Assembly (NCBI GenBank): GCA_015487985.1
Contig: WFOP01000085.1
Coordinates: forward strand, 1-9,518
Direction of reading: 5' to 3'
DNA from: Hyphomicrobiales bacterium
GTDB taxonomy: Bacteria > Pseudomonadota > Alphaproteobacteria > Rhizobiales > Devosiaceae
DNA length: 9,518 nt
The position numbers and the translations under genes were made by a program. Shown in pieces: positions 6,328 to 9,518 of this stretch. The notes under the pieces were generated by a model. It was not told the DNA's origin, made no database searches, and saw only the letters and a list, made by a program, of their open reading frames with translations. The stretch's first letter is position 1. The number at the start of each line of letters is the position of its first letter.

Positions 6328-7529
6328 ACTCGATCAAAAACAAGCACATGCTCGGGATTGAGTGTCAGTATTATGTCATTTCCGGGTTGACGCCCGATAT
6401 TTGCCGGTGCGCGGATTGTCACAGGGGCCTCAATCTCGCGTACCTGCACCTCAAAAATGTCAAAACCAAGGGCCTCATGTTTTGTCAGTATTCTGGCTGG
6501 AACCCCTTGAGAACTGCTGGAAATTTCCAATGCACCAACGGGGCGGAATGCCAAAGTGATCTTGTCATGATCGGCCCTGTCGGGGGTTGGAATAATACCA
6601 AGCGGTGTCTGGGCAAAACCATCATTAACCACCGCATCAATTTCCGTCAAAGTGGAGAAAAAACGGGCAATCTGCAAATCTGCGGGGTTGGAATAAATGC
6701 GCGAAACGGTATCAATCTGGGCCACCTGCCCGTCCCGCAACAATGCGATGCGGTCCCCAAGCACCATGGCCTCTTCGGGGTCATGGGTCACGATGATGGT
6801 CGTTGCGCGGGTTTCTCGAAGAATTGCAAGGGTTTGGGTGCGCACGTTTTCGCGAAGCCGGGCATCGAGCGAAGAAAAAGGCTCATCGAGCATTAAAATT
6901 CCGGGGCGCGGGGCAAATGTTCGCGCAAGGGCCAGTCTTTGTTGCTGCCCCCCCGAAAGCATATGGGGAAAATCGTTTTCCCGCTCCTGCAACCCCACCC
7001 GCTTAAGGGCCGCCCGTGCCCGTTTCACCGCTTCCTTGCGGGGAATTTTGTTTAGTCCAAAGCAAACATTGTTCAGCAGATTCAAGTGGGGAAAGAGCGC
7101 AAAATCCTGAAACATCAACCCCACGCCGCGCTGATCGGGGGATACCTGCATCTTTTTTGAGGACACCAGAGTGCCATTCACCCGGACTTCGCCGCCGCTT
7201 ATGGCCTGAATCCCGGCCGCAACTCTTAAAACAGTGGACTTGCCGGACCCTGATTCACCTAACAGACAAAGAATTTCTCCTGGGACCAGTGCCAGATCAA
7301 GTTTATTCAAAACCGTTCGCGCACCGATTTGCACCTCCACCGCATCAAAGCTGAGGGCGGCGGCAAAACTGACCCCGGCGGTTCCCCTTGGTCCCCAATG
7401 GCCCACATCGCTGGCGGACTCAGAACCTGGAGTTGAAGCGTTTGACTTTGAAGAACTTGCAGAGGGCGCACCCGCAACTGTCTCACTTGCAGCAGAAGAG
7501 TTTCCCTCATTGGTGGATTGTTTTGTCAT
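6324..7529 (-). CDS. Orphan ABC-transporter ATPase, FbpC/PotA-like with TOBE domain
   Basis: This is the ATP-hydrolysing subunit of an ABC importer of the ferric-iron, sulfate or polyamine type. Numbering is from the ATG at 7529 (401 aa). After a Ser/Ala/Thr-rich, probably disordered N-terminal stretch of about 55 residues, the ATPase shows Walker A GESGSGKS (91-98), Q-loop MFQDFALFPHL with Gln141, signature LSGGQ (191-195), Walker B ILMLDEP with Asp215 and Glu216, and H-loop His249. A C-terminal regulatory part (about 296-401) looks like a TOBE domain. All catalytic motifs are intact. No permease or substrate-binding gene is in the window, so the substrate cannot be named. A TTG at 7544 and a GTG at 7406 are alternative starts; none has a strong ribosome binding site. 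It lies 33 bases after scpB and its stop overlaps the possible tatA -35 box. I do not expect an ABC gene here in relatives. Confidence 0.88.
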   Translation of the reverse strand: MTKQSTNEGNSSAASETVAGAPSASSSKSNASTPGSESASDVGHWGPRGTAGVSFAAALSFDAVEVQIGARTVLNKLDLALVPGEILCLLGESGSGKSTVLRVAAGIQAISGGEVRVNGTLVSSKKMQVSPDQRGVGLMFQDFALFPHLNLLNNVCFGLNKIPRKEAVKRARAALKRVGLQERENDFPHMLSGGQQQRLALARTFAPRPGILMLDEPFSSLDARLRENVRTQTLAILRETRATTIIVTHDPEEAMVLGDRIALLRDGQVAQIDTVSRIYSNPADLQIARFFSTLTEIDAVVNDGFAQTPLGIIPTPDRADHDKITLAFRPVGALEISSSSQGVPARILTKHEALGFDIFEVQVREIEAPVTIRAPANIGRQPGNDIILTLNPEHVLVFDRV

Positions 7530-7562
7530 AAATGAAACACTCAAACGCGTTGATTAGCTTTG

Positions 7563-8252
7563 TTATTCGTCCGCGTCAGAAAGTAAAACCGGATCATCCT
7601 CTTCAAGCGGGTCTTCATCTTCGCGCAATTCCCCATCAAAGGGCAAGGGAATTTGCATGTCGGGGGGCAAACGATTGGACAAAAGCCCCGAGCCTTTGAG
7701 TTCTTCAAGCCCGGGCAGGTCGGTTAAGGTTTCAAGTGAAAAATGATCCAGAAATTCAGGGGTCGTCCCATAGGTCACCGGGCGCCCGGGGGTGCGGCGG
7801 CGTCCACGCATACGAATCCAGCCCGCCTCCATCAACAAATCCAGTGTCCCCTTCCCTGCGGCCACGCCACGTATTTCTTCCATTTCGGCGCGGGTAACGG
7901 GCTGATGATAGGCAATGATGGCCATGGTTTCCAAGGCAGCACGCGACAGGCTGCGACTTTCCGTTTCTTCACGGCGCAATAAAAATCCAAGATCCGCTGC
8001 CGTACGAAATGCCCATCTGTCTCCGCGTACAACAAGGTTCACCCCGCGTTTTTCATATTGCTTTGCAAGCCGGGCCAGCAGTTTTTCGGTAATTGCTTCT
8101 TTTGAAAGAAAGGGGGACATTTGAGAAACCGTCAACGGTTCACTTGAAGCGAACAAAAGTGCCTCCAGAACACGAAGGTCACGCAGGGCAATATCTTCCC
8201 CACTGTCATCATGGGGCTGCTCTGATCGGTCAATTGAAGATTTGTCATTCAT
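7563..8252 (-). CDS. scpB: Segregation and condensation protein B
   Basis: ScpB is a winged-helix protein that dimerises and binds the kleisin ScpA, forming the SMC-ScpAB complex that compacts and separates chromosomes. The 229-residue protein has the family pattern: an N-terminal winged helix starting at LRVLEALLFASSEPLTVSQM (about 26-45), a second domain with the signature ETMAIIAYHQPVTRAEMEEIRG (about 107-128), and GRPVTYGTTPEFLDHF (about 156-171). The C-terminus is strongly acidic (Asp/Glu in about half of the last 25 residues), as is common in alphaproteobacterial ScpB. The ATG at 8252 lies 23 bases behind the scpA stop; I see no clear ribosome binding site, so translation may depend on coupling to scpA. 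Confidence 0.96.
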   Translation of the reverse strand: MNDKSSIDRSEQPHDDSGEDIALRDLRVLEALLFASSEPLTVSQMSPFLSKEAITEKLLARLAKQYEKRGVNLVVRGDRWAFRTAADLGFLLRREETESRSLSRAALETMAIIAYHQPVTRAEMEEIRGVAAGKGTLDLLMEAGWIRMRGRRRTPGRPVTYGTTPEFLDHFSLETLTDLPGLEELKGSGLLSNRLPPDMQIPLPFDGELREDEDPLEEDDPVLLSDADE

Positions 8253-8275
8253 GTTGGAACAGGTTTCTTTGCTGG

Positions 8276-9079
8276 CTATTTTTTATCAGAGCGCCGGCGG
8301 CGCATTAACAGGGGGGCAAAGGCAACGGACTGACGCATTTCCAACTGCCCTTCGCGCACCAGTTCCAGGCTGGCGGAAAAACTGGATGCCAACACTGTTG
8401 CCCGCTCTTCGGGCGCTGCCAGATATTCCACAAGATATCCGTCGAGCGCCATCCATTCCAGACTTTCCCCCACCAGCCTTTCAAGCACCGCCCGCGCTTC
8501 TTTCAGTGACCAGACGGTGCGTTTTTGGGGTGCATAGTCTGTTGTCACGGTGCGCTCACGCATCTTGCCATAGGCGCTGAGCAAATCATACAAAGTGGTG
8601 TTGAATGAGTGCCGGGCAATGATTTTCACCGGCTCGGGGTCCCCCCGCGCAAAAATCTCCCGCCCCAGACGCGCCCGGTTTACCAGTTGCTGGGCCGAGT
8701 TGCGCATGGCTTCAAGCCTTTTGAGACGAAACTGCAACATTGCCGCCATCATTTCGCCGCTCGGCTCATCATCACCGGGCACTTCGGGCACCATCAGACG
8801 ACTTTTGAGATAGGCCAGCCATGCCGCCATCACCAGATAGTCAGCGGCGACCTCGATGCGCTTTTTTCGCACCTTTTCGATAAATCCCAGATATTGTTCA
8901 GCCAAAGCAAGCACGGAAATATTTGCCAAATCCACCTTCTGGCGCCGCGCCATTTCAAGTAAAAGGTCAAGCGGTCCCTCAAACCCGTCCACATCCACAT
9001 ATAGCACTTCCCCGGTTTTTTCCGGTTCCGAATTATGGGAAAACCAATCCTGTTCCTGTGAATTCACTGTGTCCGACAC
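8276..9079 (-). CDS. scpA: Segregation and condensation protein A (kleisin)
   Basis: ScpA is the bacterial kleisin that bridges the SMC heads and binds ScpB. The 267-residue protein has the typical kleisin N-terminal motif FEGPLDLLLEMARRQKVDL (34-52), then AEQYLGFI and DYLVMAAWLAYLKSRLMVPE, the helical segment contacting the SMC neck, and a C-terminal winged-helix part ending in a basic stretch (RRRRSDKK). The start is a GTG at 9079 with AAGG nine bases upstream. A second in-frame GTG at 9067 would remove four residues. The frame is open some 57 bases further upstream but contains no ATG, GTG or TTG there. scpB follows after 23 bases, so the pair is one operon. The upstream neighbour is a SPOR gene rather than nagZ. 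Confidence 0.95.
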   Translation of the reverse strand: MSDTVNSQEQDWFSHNSEPEKTGEVLYVDVDGFEGPLDLLLEMARRQKVDLANISVLALAEQYLGFIEKVRKKRIEVAADYLVMAAWLAYLKSRLMVPEVPGDDEPSGEMMAAMLQFRLKRLEAMRNSAQQLVNRARLGREIFARGDPEPVKIIARHSFNTTLYDLLSAYGKMRERTVTTDYAPQKRTVWSLKEARAVLERLVGESLEWMALDGYLVEYLAAPEERATVLASSFSASLELVREGQLEMRQSVAFAPLLMRRRRSDKK

Positions 9080-9104
9080 ACCTGAAAGCCTTAAATTGTC
9101 CGCT

Positions 9105-9140
9105 ATTGCGCAATCTTGCCGCTCGCAAGGCTCAGGTCAA
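9105..9140 (-). promoter_or_regulatory. Candidate scpAB promoter with palindromes
   Basis: On the minus strand TTGACC (9135-9140), preceded by C as in the alphaproteobacterial CTTGAC box, lies 17 bases before AAGATT (9112-9117). The GTG start of scpA is about 33 bases downstream of this -10 candidate, a sensible leader length. The spacer contains CTTGC-CGCTC-GCAAG (9115-9129), a 5-bp dyad, and a perfect 10-base palindrome ATTGCGCAAT (9105-9114) covers the -10 to start-site region. Whether these bind a regulator is unknown. Confidence 0.4.
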
Positions 9141-9157
9141 GACACGCCAGACAATCG

Positions 9158-9193
9158 TCCCCAATAATGCGGGGCAAATCGAATTCACCCCGC
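9158..9193 (-). terminator. Possible weak terminator after the SPOR gene
   Basis: GCGGGG (9188-9193 read on the minus strand, starting at the last base of the stop codon) pairs with CCCCGC (9169-9174), a 6-bp GC stem with a 13-base loop, followed by ATTATTGGGG. The trailing tract has only four T in six bases, and the CCCC arm could pair instead with the following GGGG. Termination is therefore uncertain, but a boundary here fits the promoter candidate just downstream. Confidence 0.35.
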
Positions 9194-9518
9194 TAGTTGG
9201 AGCGAACAAAACAATCTCCGCCCGTACTTTTGATGGAATTACAGATTGAATTGGCAGTTGCAACCGAGTCCGTGGGCACCTGAACCCGATAATAAATGCC
9301 ACGGGTCCCCAGATCAACGCTGCGCACAACCAGCGAACGTCCGTTCAAAGAACTGCTGTATTCGGCCTGCAATCGGCTTGCCGTTGCGTTGGCCGTCTCC
9401 AGGGAGCGTTGGGAAGCCAGTTGCACAAAAGCGCGTGGATTTGCAACATTTGTATTTGAACTAACCGGTGCTGCAACGGAACTGTCAACGATAGACACCG
9501 TTTCTGCGCCACCTGTTG
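9193..9518 (-). CDS. SPOR-domain protein, C-terminal part (5' end outside window)
   Basis: SPOR domains bind denuded glycan strands at the division septum, so the protein probably acts in the periplasm on cell division or wall remodelling. The frame is open to the right edge, so only the C-terminus of about 108 residues is visible; a GTG at 9498 is an unlikely start because the coding frame continues through it. The last 80 residues form the SPOR fold: FVQLASQRSLETANATASRL (strand and helix), SVDLGTRGIYYRVQVPTDS (central strands), and a last helix and strand with two cysteines (ICNSIKSTGGDCFV) that commonly form a disulfide in this family. Before it the sequence is Ser/Ala/Asn-rich linker. 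It may belong to the large alphaproteobacterial SPOR proteins usually found upstream of nagZ-scpA; the missing N-terminus prevents a check for a membrane anchor. Confidence 0.85.
   Translation of the reverse strand, partial: TGGAETVSIVDSSVAAPVSSNTNVANPRAFVQLASQRSLETANATASRLQAEYSSSLNGRSLVVRSVDLGTRGIYYRVQVPTDSVATANSICNSIKSTGGDCFVRSN

Overview
The window is chromosomal housekeeping DNA from an alphaproteobacterium, most likely of the Hyphomicrobiales (Rhizobiales) type. The evidence is the gene order SPOR protein - scpA - scpB - tatA - tatB - tatC - serS - surE - LysM/LytM lipoprotein, converging on a DUF815-type ATPase, together with the sequence flavour of SerRS, TatC and ScpAB. Base composition looks only moderately GC-rich. 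I see no transposase, integrase, CRISPR array, tRNA or rRNA, and no intergenic stretch longer than about 170 bases.

Layout: one plus-strand gene on the left (DUF815 ATPase, its 5' end outside the window) converges on a nine-gene minus-strand run. Reading from the right edge in the direction of transcription, the run is: the C-terminal part of a SPOR-domain protein; scpA and scpB (the non-SMC subunits of the bacterial condensin); an orphan ABC-transporter ATPase of the FbpC/PotA type; tatA, tatB and tatC (twin-arginine translocase); serS (seryl-tRNA synthetase); surE (survival nucleotidase); and a LysM plus LytM lipoprotein of the NlpD type. tatB/tatC overlap by 1 base and serS/surE by 4 bases, so these pairs are probably translationally coupled. 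The run ends in a strong intrinsic terminator at 853-895 that folds well only in the minus-strand transcript.

How it works together: SPOR protein and NlpD-like lipoprotein act on cell-wall remodelling and division, ScpAB on chromosome compaction, TatABC on export of folded proteins (in many bacteria including the amidases that NlpD-type proteins activate), and SerS/SurE on translation and nucleotide metabolism. Compared with the order I expect in related genomes, nagZ is missing between the SPOR gene and scpA, pcm is missing between surE and the nlpD-like gene, and an ABC ATPase gene has entered between scpB and tatA.

I do not see a new multi-gene system. The most interesting items are the degenerate LytM active site, the lone ABC ATPase with a Ser/Ala-rich N-terminal extension, a perfect 7-4-7 dyad in the spacer of a possible tatA promoter, and a histone-H1-like TatB tail.
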